A stretch of DNA of 15,228 nucleotides from Bordetella parapertussis (GCA_945875935.1 CAMCNE010000054.1:1-15228); one strand, 5' to 3'. Shown: positions 6,737 through 15,007, numbered from the stretch's first letter. Notes: generated by a model not told the origin, from the letters alone. A program made the numbers and translations.

Positions 6737-8056
6737 TTGCAGCGCTTGGCGCGCATCGGCTACGCGAGCGCGTTGCGGCTGGCCGTGCCGGCCTATGTGC
6801 TCAAGCTGTGGTGGCGCGGCCGGGCCGAGCCGTTGTACCGCTTCGCGATCGGCGAGCGCTTCGGTTTCTATGGCGCCACGGCCCGGGCTGCGGTTGAGTC
6901 AGGCGCGGCGGCGGCCGGCTGGCTGTGGGTGCATGCCGTCTCGCTGGGCGAGACGCGGGCCGCCGCAGCACTGATCGACGCGCTGCGTGCCGATCGTCCC
7001 GGCCTGCGGCTGCTGCTGACCCACGGCACTGCCACCGGCCGCGAAGCCGGTGCCGCGCTGCTGCGTGCGGGCGATGCGCAAGCCTGGCTGCCGGTGGACA
7101 CGCCCGGTGCTGTATCGCGCTTCTTTGAACACTTTCATCCGGCCATCGGCGTGCTGATGGAAACCGAGGTCTGGCCACAGTTGCTGATCGAGGCCGAGCG
7201 CCGGGCCATCCCGATGGTGCTGGCCAATGCGCGTTTGAGCGAGCGCAGCGCGCGCCGTGGCCAGCGGCTGTCGGCGCTGATGCGCCCGGCGGCCGAAAGT
7301 GTCGCGCTGGTGCTCGCGCAAACCCAGGCCGATGCGACTCGGCTTCAAGCCGCCGGCGCCCGGTGCGTCGAGGTCTGCGGCAATCTCAAGTTCGACGTCA
7401 CGCCCGATGCGGCACTGCTCGCGCGCGGCACCGTTTGGCGGCAGGCTGCCGGCCGTGCCGTGGTGCTCGCCGCCAGCACCCGCGAAGGCGAGGAAGCCGC
7501 GCTGCTGGCGGCATGGAATCAGCAAAGCGCACCGCGAGCGCTGTTGCTCATCGTGCCCCGCCATCCGCAGCGCTTTGACGAGGTGGCTGCGCTCATTGCT
7601 GCGGCCGGCTTGAGCGTGTCGCGGCGCAGCACCTGGGCCGATGCGCCGCCGCCCGAAGCCGCGGCGGTCGACGTGTGGCTGGGCGATTCGATCGGCGAGA
7701 TGGCCAGCTACTTTGGCTGCGCGCAGGTGGCGCTGCTCGGCGGCAGCTTCGAGCCGCTGGGCGGGCAGAACCTGATCGAAGCTGCGGCTTGCGGCTGCCC
7801 GGTGCTGATGGGGCCGCACACCTTCAACTTTGCCCATGCGGCCGAGCGCGCGCTGCAAGAAGGCGCCGCGCAGCGGGTGGCTGACATCACCGCTGCCGTG
7901 CGGCTGGCAGCGGCGATGGTGGCACCCAGCGCTGCGGGCTCACCGACCGACTTCGCTCAGACCCGACCGAGCGCCGAGTGCGCGCTGGCGTTCGCGGCGC
8001 GTCACCGTGGTGCCGCCCGGCACATGGCCGAACTGATCGGCAGTTTGCTGCGCTGA
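6737..8056 (+). CDS. waaA: 3-deoxy-D-manno-octulosonic acid (Kdo) transferase, GT30
   Basis: WaaA (KdtA) transfers Kdo from CMP-Kdo to the lipid IVA precursor at the cytoplasmic face of the inner membrane, an essential step of LPS core assembly. With a TTG start the product is 439 residues (usual about 425). The N-terminal hydrophobic anchor, about residues 8-24, is followed by LWWRGRAEPLYR. The catalytic-base motif VSLGETRAA places Glu at 72. Then come THGTATGREA, IGVLMETEVWPQLL, NARLSERSARR, CGNLKFDV, and the CMP-Kdo-binding end GDSIGEMASYFG, GGSFEPLGGQNLIEAAACG and GPHTFNF. No ATG exists near the 5' end. TTG 6737 fits the family's N-terminus, but there is no clear Shine-Dalgarno and CTG 6728 is possible, so the exact start is uncertain. 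It is probably translated from the phosphomannomutase transcript, and it converges with tolC. Confidence 0.93.
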   Translation: MQRLARIGYASALRLAVPAYVLKLWWRGRAEPLYRFAIGERFGFYGATARAAVESGAAAAGWLWVHAVSLGETRAAAALIDALRADRPGLRLLLTHGTATGREAGAALLRAGDAQAWLPVDTPGAVSRFFEHFHPAIGVLMETEVWPQLLIEAERRAIPMVLANARLSERSARRGQRLSALMRPAAESVALVLAQTQADATRLQAAGARCVEVCGNLKFDVTPDAALLARGTVWRQAAGRAVVLAASTREGEEAALLAAWNQQSAPRALLLIVPRHPQRFDEVAALIAAAGLSVSRRSTWADAPPPEAAAVDVWLGDSIGEMASYFGCAQVALLGGSFEPLGGQNLIEAAACGCPVLMGPHTFNFAHAAERALQEGAAQRVADITAAVRLAAAMVAPSAAGSPTDFAQTRPSAECALAFAARHRGAARHMAELIGSLLR

Positions 8057-8071
8057 GCCCAGCGCGGGTGC

Positions 8072-8093
8072 GGCTCATGGCTGAGCCAGCTTT
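8072..8093 (+). terminator. Possible weak terminator after waaA
   Basis: GGCTCA and TGAGCC form a perfect 6-bp stem with loop TGGC, followed by AGCTTT. It lies 15 bases after the waaA stop in the 70-base gap converging with tolC. The stem is short and the T-run only three bases, so this is a tentative call. Confidence 0.3.
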
Positions 8094-8126
8094 CACCCCA
8101 TCGCCAGCTGCCCGCGCGCAGCCAGC

Positions 8127-9446
8127 TCAGGGCGCCAGCAGCCGGCTCACCGCCGACACATCCTCGGGCTTGAGCTGGCCGGCCGCCTGACGCAGCTTCA
8201 GTCCGCCCACCAGGGTGTCGTAGCGCGCCTTCGAGAGATCGCGGCGGGTGGTGTAAAGCTGGGTCTGGGCATTGAGCACATCGATGTTCACGCGCACGCC
8301 GACCTTGTAGCCCAGCTGCGTGGCGTCGAGTGCCAGCGAGCTGGATGACTCGGCGGCTTCGAGCGCCAGCACCTGCGCTTGCAGCGACTGCACGCCGAAA
8401 TAGGCCTGGCGCGTGGCGATCGACACGGTGCGCCGCGCGGCTTCCAGATCGTTGCGCGACTTCTCTTCGAGCGAGAGGGTTTCCTTGATGCGGTTTTGCA
8501 CCGAGTAGCCGGCGAACAGCGGCAAGTTGAGCTGCACGCCTATCGAGCCGGAATTGGTCGTGCCGCCGACGAAAGGCTGGCCGGTGCTGCTCAGCCCGCT
8601 GCGCGAGCTGTAGTTGCTGCCCAGACTGGCCACCGCATCGAGGGTGGGCAGGTGGCCTGCGCGGGCTTTTTGGGTTTCAAGCTGTGCGACTTCCAGCGCC
8701 AGTCTGGCCTGGAGCACCGCGGGATGCTGCGCGTCGCCATCACGCGCCCAAGCTTCGGCATCGGTCGGCACGATGGTGGGCAACACCGCGGGCTGCTGCA
8801 GGCCCTTGGGCTGAACGTTGCTGCGGCCGACCAGCTGATCGAGCGCGATGCGCTTGTTGCGCAGATCGTTGTCGGCGCCGATTTCCTGCGCGCTGGCCAG
8901 ATCAAACCGGGCCTGCGCTTCACGGGTGTCGGTGATGGTGGCGGTGCCGACTTCGAAATTGCGTTTGGCCGAGGCCAGTTGTTCGCTGATGGCAGCCTTG
9001 CTCGCGCGCGTGGTGGCCAAGGCGTCCTGAGCGGCCAGCACATCGAAATAGGCTTGGGCCAGACGCACGATCAGGTCCTGCTCGGCGGCCTCAAGCTGGT
9101 ACACCGAGGCTTCGAGCTGCAGTTGTGCCTGATCGACGCTGGTGCTGCTGGTGCGGTTGAACAAAGGCTGCGTGGCTGACAGCGTGGCGGCGCGGTTGCG
9201 CTCTGAGGTGTCAGAGTTCTTGAACTCGGTCTGGTTCACGTTGACGCTGGTGGCCAGACCGGCGCTGGGCCGCAGCAGCGCTTTGGCCTGAGCCGCCTTG
9301 AATTGAGCTGAATCGGCCAGCGCTCGTGCCGAGAGATAGGTCGCGTCGTAGCCGCGCGCGGCGGTGTAGAGCTCGTCGAGGCTTTGGGCGCAGGTACTGC
9401 CGGCACCCACCAGGCCGAGCATGAAGGCGATCAGGGCGGTGCGCAT
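8127..9446 (-). CDS. tolC: TolC-family outer membrane efflux protein
   Basis: TolC-family proteins are trimeric outer-membrane channels with a long periplasmic alpha-barrel, shared by RND, ABC and type I export systems. The 439-residue product starts with a signal peptide (MRTALIAFMLGLVGAGSTCA, likely cut before QSLDEL). It then shows the two repeated OEP halves: SLDELYTAARGYDATYLSAR with ALLRPSAG in the first, and a second copy around LETQKARAGHLPTLDAVASL. Typical motifs are AYFDVLAAQDAL in the first half and QAYFGVQSLQAQVLALE with LGYKVGVRVNIDVLNAQTQLY in the second. ATG 9446 is chosen because the signal peptide begins there; an upstream ATG at 9524 overlaps the rhodanese gene. It is the last gene of the five-gene minus-strand unit, 25 bases after the rhodanese. 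No lipobox is seen, so it is not the lipoprotein NodT/OprM class. Confidence 0.92.
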   Translation of the reverse strand: MRTALIAFMLGLVGAGSTCAQSLDELYTAARGYDATYLSARALADSAQFKAAQAKALLRPSAGLATSVNVNQTEFKNSDTSERNRAATLSATQPLFNRTSSTSVDQAQLQLEASVYQLEAAEQDLIVRLAQAYFDVLAAQDALATTRASKAAISEQLASAKRNFEVGTATITDTREAQARFDLASAQEIGADNDLRNKRIALDQLVGRSNVQPKGLQQPAVLPTIVPTDAEAWARDGDAQHPAVLQARLALEVAQLETQKARAGHLPTLDAVASLGSNYSSRSGLSSTGQPFVGGTTNSGSIGVQLNLPLFAGYSVQNRIKETLSLEEKSRNDLEAARRTVSIATRQAYFGVQSLQAQVLALEAAESSSSLALDATQLGYKVGVRVNIDVLNAQTQLYTTRRDLSKARYDTLVGGLKLRQAAGQLKPEDVSAVSRLLAP

Positions 9447-9471
9447 GGTGTTTTCTCGGTTGGGCACACGC

Positions 9472-9813
9472 TCAATAGCGCGGCACGGTGGGATCGACCT
9501 GCATCGACCAGGCGTCGATGCCACCGCTGAAATTGGTCACCGAGGCGAATCCGTGGCGCTGCTCGAGAAACCCGGCCACCTGCGCGCTGCGCACCCCGTG
9601 GTGGCACAGGCACACGATGGGCCTGGAGGGATCGAGCTCGTTGACCCTGTCGACGATCTCGCTCATCGGCAAGTTCAAGGTGACCAGACCCTCGGCGCGC
9701 AGGGCGGCCAACTCGAACTCCCACGCCTCGCGCACGTCGAGCAGCAACGGCAGCGCCGCAGCCGGCGTCGACTCGAGCATCACCGCGAACTCGCGAGGCG
9801 TGATCTGCGACAT
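9472..9813 (-). CDS. Single-domain rhodanese-like protein
   Basis: This 113-residue protein is a single rhodanese domain of the GlpE type. Such enzymes carry a sulfur atom as a cysteine persulfide and pass it to acceptors such as cyanide or thiol proteins. The domain covers the whole length: LLLDVREAWEFE at 23-34 (the conserved DVRE), then active-site loop CLCHHGVRSAQVA with catalytic Cys 70 in the expected six-residue loop CHHGVRS, and the closing GGIDAWS. The physiological acceptor is unknown. No signal peptide is present, so it is cytosolic. Its ATG overlaps the stop of the methyltransferase by one base (TGATG), which implies translational coupling, and tolC follows 25 bases later. Its placement between pump parts is conserved-looking but functionally unexplained. 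Confidence 0.92.
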   Translation of the reverse strand: MSQITPREFAVMLESTPAAALPLLLDVREAWEFELAALRAEGLVTLNLPMSEIVDRVNELDPSRPIVCLCHHGVRSAQVAGFLEQRHGFASVTNFSGGIDAWSMQVDPTVPRY

Positions 9814-10478
9814 CAGAAATTGAACCGGCTCGGCTCGTCAAAGCCCGACAGCCGCGGTGCCACCGTGTCGAACAGATCCACGCATCCCACCGATCCTGCG
9901 GCCGCCTTGGTGTAGAGCACGGCGCGCATGATCGGCTGCTGTCCCACGATGGCCACCAGTCGTCCGCCTGGCTTGAGCTGATCGAGCAGCGCCTTGGGCA
10001 CCTCGGGCACCGAGCCCGACAGCACGATCACGTCAAACGGAGCTTCATCCTTGCAGCCCAACGAGCCGTCGCCGTGTCGCACGCTCACGTTGTGCAAGCC
10101 AGCACGGCGCAGGTTGGCCTCAGCGAAGCGCGCCAGATCGGCGTCGATCTCGTAGCTGATCACCTGCTGCGCCTTGTGACCCAGCAGTGCGGCCATGAAG
10201 CCCGAGCCGGCGCCGATCTCCAGCACGCGCTCGTGTCGGCCGACCTTGAGTTCTTGCAGCAGCCGGGCTTCCACGCGCGGGGCCAGCATGGCTTGCGCGG
10301 GACCGGTGGTGGTCGCCAGCGGCACTTCGGTGTCGACGAAGGCCATCGAGCGCAGATCCGCTGGCAGGAAGTCCTCGCGCTTGACGGCGGCGAGCAGCGC
10401 CAGCACGTCGGCGTCAAGCACATCCCAGGGACGGATTTGCTGCTCGATCATGTTGAAGCGGGCGAGTTCAATGTCCAT
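9813..10478 (-). CDS. PCMT-like SAM-dependent methyltransferase
   Basis: The 221-residue protein resembles protein-L-isoaspartate O-methyltransferase, which repairs isomerised Asp/Asn residues with S-adenosylmethionine. The SAM site is clear: motif I VLEIGAGSGF at 85-94, acidic motif E110/D112, RHGDGSLG at 134-141, then VPEVPKALLDQLKPGGRLV at 158-176. Two places differ from E. coli Pcm. The substrate loop, GQTISQP in Pcm, reads TGPAQAMLAP at 58-67 and lacks the conserved Ser. The strand that reads TAAP in Pcm reads LSGS at 153-156. It may therefore be a relative with another substrate. ATG 10478 matches the family N-terminus (ARFNMIEQQIRPWDVLD); an ATG at 10565 overlaps the RND gene. It lies 41 bases after the permease and is coupled to the rhodanese. 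Methyltransferase fold secure, repair activity doubtful. Confidence 0.82.
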   Translation of the reverse strand: MDIELARFNMIEQQIRPWDVLDADVLALLAAVKREDFLPADLRSMAFVDTEVPLATTTGPAQAMLAPRVEARLLQELKVGRHERVLEIGAGSGFMAALLGHKAQQVISYEIDADLARFAEANLRRAGLHNVSVRHGDGSLGCKDEAPFDVIVLSGSVPEVPKALLDQLKPGGRLVAIVGQQPIMRAVLYTKAAAGSVGCVDLFDTVAPRLSGFDEPSRFNF

Positions 10479-10495
10479 GTGGTCTTTCTCGAAGG

Positions 10496-10510
10496 AATCA
10501 GCAACTGATT
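10496..10510. repeat. Small dyad between RND permease and methyltransferase genes
   Basis: AATCAG and CTGATT enclose CAA. It occupies the middle of the 41-base gap, the longest gap inside the minus-strand unit. The stem is only 6 bp and AT-rich, and no T-run follows on the minus strand, so it is not a convincing terminator. It could be a weak operator, a processing site, or chance. Confidence 0.25.
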
Positions 10511-10519
10511 TTATTGGGC

Positions 10520-13500
10520 TCAATCTGCGCTGACGGTGGCGGGCTGCGCGGGGCCGGAACCCCAACGGCGGCGCATCCAGTTCGACAGATCGTCCAGATA
10601 GCAGTAGATGACAGGCACCACGACGAGCGTGAGCAGTGAAGAGGTGATCACCCCGCCGATCACCGCCTGACCCATCGGGGCGCGTTGCTCCGAGCCCTCG
10701 CTCAGCGCAAAGGCCAACGGCACCATGCCGAAGATCATCGCCAGCGTGGTCATGAGGATGGGCCGCAGCCGCACCTGGGCCGCGTGCAGCAGCGCCTCTT
10801 CACGGCTGATGCCGGTGAACACCGCGCGCAGCCGTATCGCGAAGTCGATCAGCAAGATGGCGTTCTTGGTCACCAGCCCCATGAGCATGACCACCCCGAT
10901 GATGCTGAACATGTTGAGCGTCGAGCGGAAGGTGAGCAGCGCGAGCACCACGCCGATCAGCGTCAGCGGCAGCGAACTCATCAGCGCAATGGGCTGCAAG
11001 AAGCTCTTGAACTGGCTGGCCAGAATCATGTAGATGAACACCACTGCCAGACCCAGCGAGCCGATCGCATAGCTGAACGACTCGTTCATGTTCTTCGTGC
11101 TGCCGCCAAAGGTGTAGCGGTAGCCGGGCGGCCAGGCCACGGCGTCAAGCACCTTGCGGATGTCGGCCGACACATCGCCCGAACTGCGCCCCCAGGGGTT
11201 GGCATCGATCGTGATTTCGCGGTTGAGGTCGCGCCGGTTGATCTGATTCGGCCCGGTCGATGCGTGGATGTCAGCCACCTGTGACAGCCGCACGATGCGC
11301 GGCATGCCGTCGGCGCCCGCCACCACCGGCACCGGCAGGCGCTGCAGGTCGGCGATCGAATTGCGCGCATCGGGCGCCAGCCGCACGATGACGTCGTAGT
11401 TCTCGCCATCGGGTGCACGCCAGTTGCCCACCGTGGTGCCCGCCACCAGCGCGCGCAGGGAGTTGGACAGCGCGTTGACATTCAGCCCCACATCCGAGGC
11501 CGCATCGCGCCGCACGTCAATGGCCACGGTCGGCTTGTCGGGCTTGAGCGTGCTGTCCAGATCGACCAGCCCCGGGATGACGCGCAACTGATCGAGGATG
11601 ATCTTGGACAGCCGCTCGAGCTCGCCCAGATCGCTGCCCTGTATCGAGAACTGCAGGCTCTTGCCGCCGCCGATGTCGGTGGTGCCCAGGTTGGTCACCG
11701 TGATGCCCGGGATGGCTGCGAGCTTTTCGCGCAGCGGTGCGCTCATCTCGTTGACACTGCGCTCGCGCTGATCGCGGTCGACCAGACGCACATAGGTCGC
11801 ACCAAAGATCTTGCCCGCGGCATTGCCGCTGTTGATGGTGGTCACGGTGTGCTGGACCTCGGGCATTTCACGCAGTGCGGCGTCCACCTGCCGCGCGCGC
11901 GCTTCGGTCACCTCCAGCGACGATCCCACCGGCGTGTAGAAGTTGAGCTGCGTTTCCGAAAAGTCGGCCTTCGGGGCAAATTCCGCCCCCAGCAGCGGGA
12001 TCAGAAAGAAGCTGCCGCCAAAGGTGGCCCCGGCAATTGCCAGCGTGGCCAGGCGGTGGCGCAGCGACCAGCGCAAGATGGACTGGTAAGCGTCGCCCAA
12101 ACGCGTGGTCAGGTGATCGAACCAGCCGGTGACGCGGCCCAGCGTGCGGTCGTAAAGGCTGGCTCGTGACAGGTCCTGCACGCCGGGCTTGCGCTGCGAT
12201 TGCGGGTCGTGCCAGACGCTCGACAGCATGGGGTCGAGCGTGAAGCTCACGAACATCGAGATCAGCACCGCCGCCACGATGGTGATGCCGAACTCGTGAA
12301 AGAACTTGCCGACGATGCCGCCCATGAAACCGATGGGCGCGAACACCGCCACGATGGACAGCGTGGTGGCCAGCACCGCCAGGCCGATCTCCTGCGTGCC
12401 GTCCAGCGCCGCCTGATGCGAGGTCTTGCCCATTTGCACATGGCGCACGATGTTTTCGCGCACCACGATCGCGTCATCGATCAGCAAGCCCACGCACAGG
12501 CTGAGCGCCATCATCGTGATCGTGTTGATGGTGAAGCCGAAGATGTACATGAAGGCAAAGGTGCCAATCAGCGAAATCGGCAGGGTCAGCCCGGTGATCA
12601 CCGTGCTGCGCCATGAATTGAGAAACAGGAACACGATCAGCATGGTCAGCGCCGCGCCTTCGAACAGCGTGCGCTTGACGTTGGCCACCGACACGCGGAT
12701 CGCGCGCGAGTTGTCGCGGTTGACTTCCACCGTGATGCCCGCCGGCGTCACGTCAGTCACCCCGGCGAGCGCCTTGCGCAGGCCATCGACCACTTCGATG
12801 GTGTTTTCGCCTTGCGACTTCAGCACCGACAGCAACACCGTGCGCTGGCCGTTGTAGAGCGCCAGGCTTTCGATTTCCTGCGGGCCGTCGACCACATCGG
12901 CGACCTGCCACAGCCTCACAGGCGAGCCGCCGCTGACGGTGGCATTGCCGGTACCGGCACTCGCCGCGCCCCGCCGCGCGACGACGATGTCGCGGAACTC
13001 CTCGGGGCGCTCGAGCCGCGCATTGATCTGCACCACGCGGTCCTGCTCGGTCGAGCGGATCGCGCCCATGGGCAGTTCCTGGTTTTCGCTGCGCACCGCG
13101 TTGATGACGGCATCGACGCTCACGCCCAGCGCTTCCATGGCCGCGGGCTTCAGGTACAGGTTGATCTGCCGCGCCACGCCGCCCACCACGCTGACCGAGC
13201 CCACGCCGCGCACGTTCTCGAGCCGCTTTTGCAAGACCTGCTGCGCCCAGGTGGTGAGCTCCTGCGGCGACTTGCTGCCATCGGGCGACAGCACGGCCAC
13301 GTTGAAGATCGGCGTGCTGGCCGGGTCGAAGCGCGACACGCGTGGCTCTTTCACCTCGTCGCGCAGGCTGGCTCGCACCAGGGCGACTTTTTCGCGCACG
13401 TCTTCGGCCGCCTTGCGCCCGTCGACGTTCAGGTTGAACTCGATGATGACGATCGAATTGCCTTCGTACGAGCGCGAGTACAGCGAGCTGATGCCCGCCA

Positions 13501-13720
13501 CCGTGTTGACCGCTTCTTCGACCTTCTTGGTGACTTCGGTCTCGACGATCTCGGGCGACGCACCGGGGTAGTCGAACTGCACCACCACGGTGGGGAATTC
13601 AATGTTCGGGAACTGGTCGACCGACAGGCGCTGGTAGCTGAACAGGCCCAGCACCACGAAGGCCAGCATGACCATGGTGGCCATGACCGGGTTGCCGATC
13701 GAAACGCGGGTGAACCACAT
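10520..13720 (-). CDS. RND efflux permease, HAE1 (multidrug) class
   Basis: A proton-driven inner-membrane pump of the AcrB family, 1066 residues, which captures substrates from the periplasm or membrane and passes them to a TolC channel through an adaptor. TM1 is at about 11-32, followed by the porter-domain start with DQFPNIEFPTV and YPGASPEIVE. TM2 is near 352-370. The TM4 motif GLLIDDAIVVREN carries the proton-relay pair D415-D416, which marks the HAE1 class rather than the metal (HME) class. TM7 is followed by LLGAEFAPKADFSETQLNFY. A TM10 Lys (K952, in GLVTKNAILLIDFA) completes the relay. Both periplasmic loops and about 12 TM segments are present, so the gene looks intact. The adaptor stop codon lies 2 bases before its ATG (TGAGCATG), so translation is probably coupled. 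The substrate cannot be read from the sequence. Confidence 0.95.
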   Translation of the reverse strand: MWFTRVSIGNPVMATMVMLAFVVLGLFSYQRLSVDQFPNIEFPTVVVQFDYPGASPEIVETEVTKKVEEAVNTVAGISSLYSRSYEGNSIVIIEFNLNVDGRKAAEDVREKVALVRASLRDEVKEPRVSRFDPASTPIFNVAVLSPDGSKSPQELTTWAQQVLQKRLENVRGVGSVSVVGGVARQINLYLKPAAMEALGVSVDAVINAVRSENQELPMGAIRSTEQDRVVQINARLERPEEFRDIVVARRGAASAGTGNATVSGGSPVRLWQVADVVDGPQEIESLALYNGQRTVLLSVLKSQGENTIEVVDGLRKALAGVTDVTPAGITVEVNRDNSRAIRVSVANVKRTLFEGAALTMLIVFLFLNSWRSTVITGLTLPISLIGTFAFMYIFGFTINTITMMALSLCVGLLIDDAIVVRENIVRHVQMGKTSHQAALDGTQEIGLAVLATTLSIVAVFAPIGFMGGIVGKFFHEFGITIVAAVLISMFVSFTLDPMLSSVWHDPQSQRKPGVQDLSRASLYDRTLGRVTGWFDHLTTRLGDAYQSILRWSLRHRLATLAIAGATFGGSFFLIPLLGAEFAPKADFSETQLNFYTPVGSSLEVTEARARQVDAALREMPEVQHTVTTINSGNAAGKIFGATYVRLVDRDQRERSVNEMSAPLREKLAAIPGITVTNLGTTDIGGGKSLQFSIQGSDLGELERLSKIILDQLRVIPGLVDLDSTLKPDKPTVAIDVRRDAASDVGLNVNALSNSLRALVAGTTVGNWRAPDGENYDVIVRLAPDARNSIADLQRLPVPVVAGADGMPRIVRLSQVADIHASTGPNQINRRDLNREITIDANPWGRSSGDVSADIRKVLDAVAWPPGYRYTFGGSTKNMNESFSYAIGSLGLAVVFIYMILASQFKSFLQPIALMSSLPLTLIGVVLALLTFRSTLNMFSIIGVVMLMGLVTKNAILLIDFAIRLRAVFTGISREEALLHAAQVRLRPILMTTLAMIFGMVPLAFALSEGSEQRAPMGQAVIGGVITSSLLTLVVVPVIYCYLDDLSNWMRRRWGSGPAQPATVSAD

Positions 13721-13722
13721 GC

Positions 13723-14928
13723 TCAGCGTGGGGCTGAGGCGCTCGGTGCGGCGTCGCCAGCCAGGCGCACCGCCGAGCCGTCTCGCACGGCACCGGTCGA
13801 TCCGCGCAGCAGCACTGCGCCGTCTTCGACGCCTGAGGCCAGCTCAACGGCCGGCTCGACGCGGCCATCGACGAGCAGTTCGCCGCGCACACCGAGCGTG
13901 ACCTTGCGCCGCAGGGCACGGTCACCGATCACCGCCAGCACATAGGGCTCGGCTTGGTCGATGCGCACCGCAGACGTCGGCACCGCCAGCACCTCGCGGC
14001 TTTCAAGCTCGATGGTGCCGGTGGTGAACAGGCCCTGGCGCAGGCCGGGGTGAGGCTCCAGCGCCAGATACACCATCACCGCCCGGGTGCCCATTTGCGT
14101 GCTCGGGTTGATGCGCGCGACCTTGGCGGGCAAGGGCTGGTCAAAGCCGTCGACTTTGAGCCGCGCGCTTTGCCCGACCTTCACTCCGCCCACGTCCTCG
14201 GGCGTGACCGCGGCTTCCAGTTCGATGCGAGACAGGTCGACGATCTCGACCAGCCGTGCATCGACGGCCACGCGTTCACCGGGCTGTGCCAGGCGCTGCG
14301 ACACCATTCCGGTGATGGGCGCGACCAGCCGAGTGTCCACGCGCGCCTTGCGGGCCAGATCGACCGCGGCCAAGGCCGCCTGCAGCGTGGCGCGAGCGGC
14401 CGCGTCGTTGGACACCGAGTTCTCGAGGCCGGTGGCCGAGATAAAGCCCTGCGCCATCAGCGCGCGGTTGTTGTCGAGCGCGCGGCGGGCGATGTCCAGC
14501 TGCGCGCGCGCCGAGGCGGCGTTTTGTTCGGCCTGTTGCAGCCGCAGATCGACCTCCAGCGAGTCCAGCTGGCCAATCACCTGGCCGGCTTGCACCGTGT
14601 CGCCTTCGCGCACCGACAGCGACTTGAGTTCTGCGGCCACCTTGGCGCGCACCACGGTGCTGTTGTAGGCCTTGAGCCCACCGGTCACCGCCAGCGTTCG
14701 GTTGAAGGTCTGCGTGCGTGCCACCACGGTGTCGGCTGCCGTGAGCTCCAAAGGCGGGGCGGCTTTCGGGGGCGCGGCGGCTGCCGCACGCTCCTGGCTG
14801 CGCGTGTACAGCACACGAGCCACCAGCCCGGCAATCAGCAGGGCTGCCAGCAGCGCCACGATCCAGCCGATGCGGCGTTTGCGGGGTCCGCTCGGGGGTG
14901 TCTCGGGGGTCGTCACGGGCGAATTCAA
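13723..14928 (-). CDS. RND efflux periplasmic adaptor (membrane fusion protein)
   Basis: This adaptor links the RND permease to a TolC-type channel. After a short Pro-rich cytosolic start comes an N-terminal anchor, RKRRIGWIVALLAALLIAGL, at about residues 16-35. It is followed by the beta-barrel/lipoyl first half (VVRAKVAAELKSLSVREGDT and GQVIGQLDS), a coiled-coil hairpin rich in Gln/Ala, the second lipoyl half (DTRLVAPITGMVSQRLAQPG) and the C-terminal barrel (AVTPEDVGGVKVGQSARLKV). The start is uncertain. TTG 14928 gives 401 residues. GTG 14916 is equally plausible. ATG 15009 would overlap the divergent gene's start codon and span the whole promoter gap, so it is disfavoured. There is no clear Shine-Dalgarno for any of them. 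It is the first gene of the unit, directly before the permease; no adjacent regulator gene is visible. Confidence 0.88.
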   Translation of the reverse strand: MNSPVTTPETPPSGPRKRRIGWIVALLAALLIAGLVARVLYTRSQERAAAAAPPKAAPPLELTAADTVVARTQTFNRTLAVTGGLKAYNSTVVRAKVAAELKSLSVREGDTVQAGQVIGQLDSLEVDLRLQQAEQNAASARAQLDIARRALDNNRALMAQGFISATGLENSVSNDAAARATLQAALAAVDLARKARVDTRLVAPITGMVSQRLAQPGERVAVDARLVEIVDLSRIELEAAVTPEDVGGVKVGQSARLKVDGFDQPLPAKVARINPSTQMGTRAVMVYLALEPHPGLRQGLFTTGTIELESREVLAVPTSAVRIDQAEPYVLAVIGDRALRRKVTLGVRGELLVDGRVEPAVELASGVEDGAVLLRGSTGAVRDGSAVRLAGDAAPSASAPR

Positions 14929-14952
14929 GGTGTACTGCTGCTCACGAGTGCG

Positions 14953-14969
14953 ACGGCTAATGTAGCCGT
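14953..14969. promoter_or_regulatory. Inverted repeat in the divergent efflux promoter region (candidate operator)
   Basis: ACGGCTA and TAGCCGT form a perfect 7-bp inverted repeat around ATG. It lies in the 79-base gap between two divergent efflux adaptors, and its centre overlaps TACATT on the minus strand (14964-14959), a possible -10 of the pump operon about 30 bases before TTG 14928. A repressor bound here could block that promoter. The repeat is certain; operator function is inferred. Confidence 0.4.
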
Positions 14970-14994
14970 GGCCCGTCCATGGAGGGTCGATCCC

Positions 14995-15000
14995 TAGAAT
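14995..15000 (+). promoter_or_regulatory. Candidate -10 box of the MacA-like gene
   Basis: TAGAAT matches TATAAT at 5 of 6 positions and ends 7 bases before the ATG at 15008. If it is used, transcription would begin at or within a base or two of the start codon, giving a leaderless mRNA. No convincing -35 is found 16-18 bases upstream. Confidence 0.35.
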
Positions 15001-15007
15001 CGGTTCC

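Noticed and set aside
12812..13945. 377-residue plus-strand frame opposite the RND gene
   Set aside because: His/Arg/Ala-rich shadow that crosses from the permease into the adaptor gene; no domain signs.
13954..14997. 347-residue plus-strand frame opposite the adaptor gene
   Set aside because: Antisense shadow of the lipoyl/coiled-coil coding region; composition typical of a complementary frame in GC-rich DNA.
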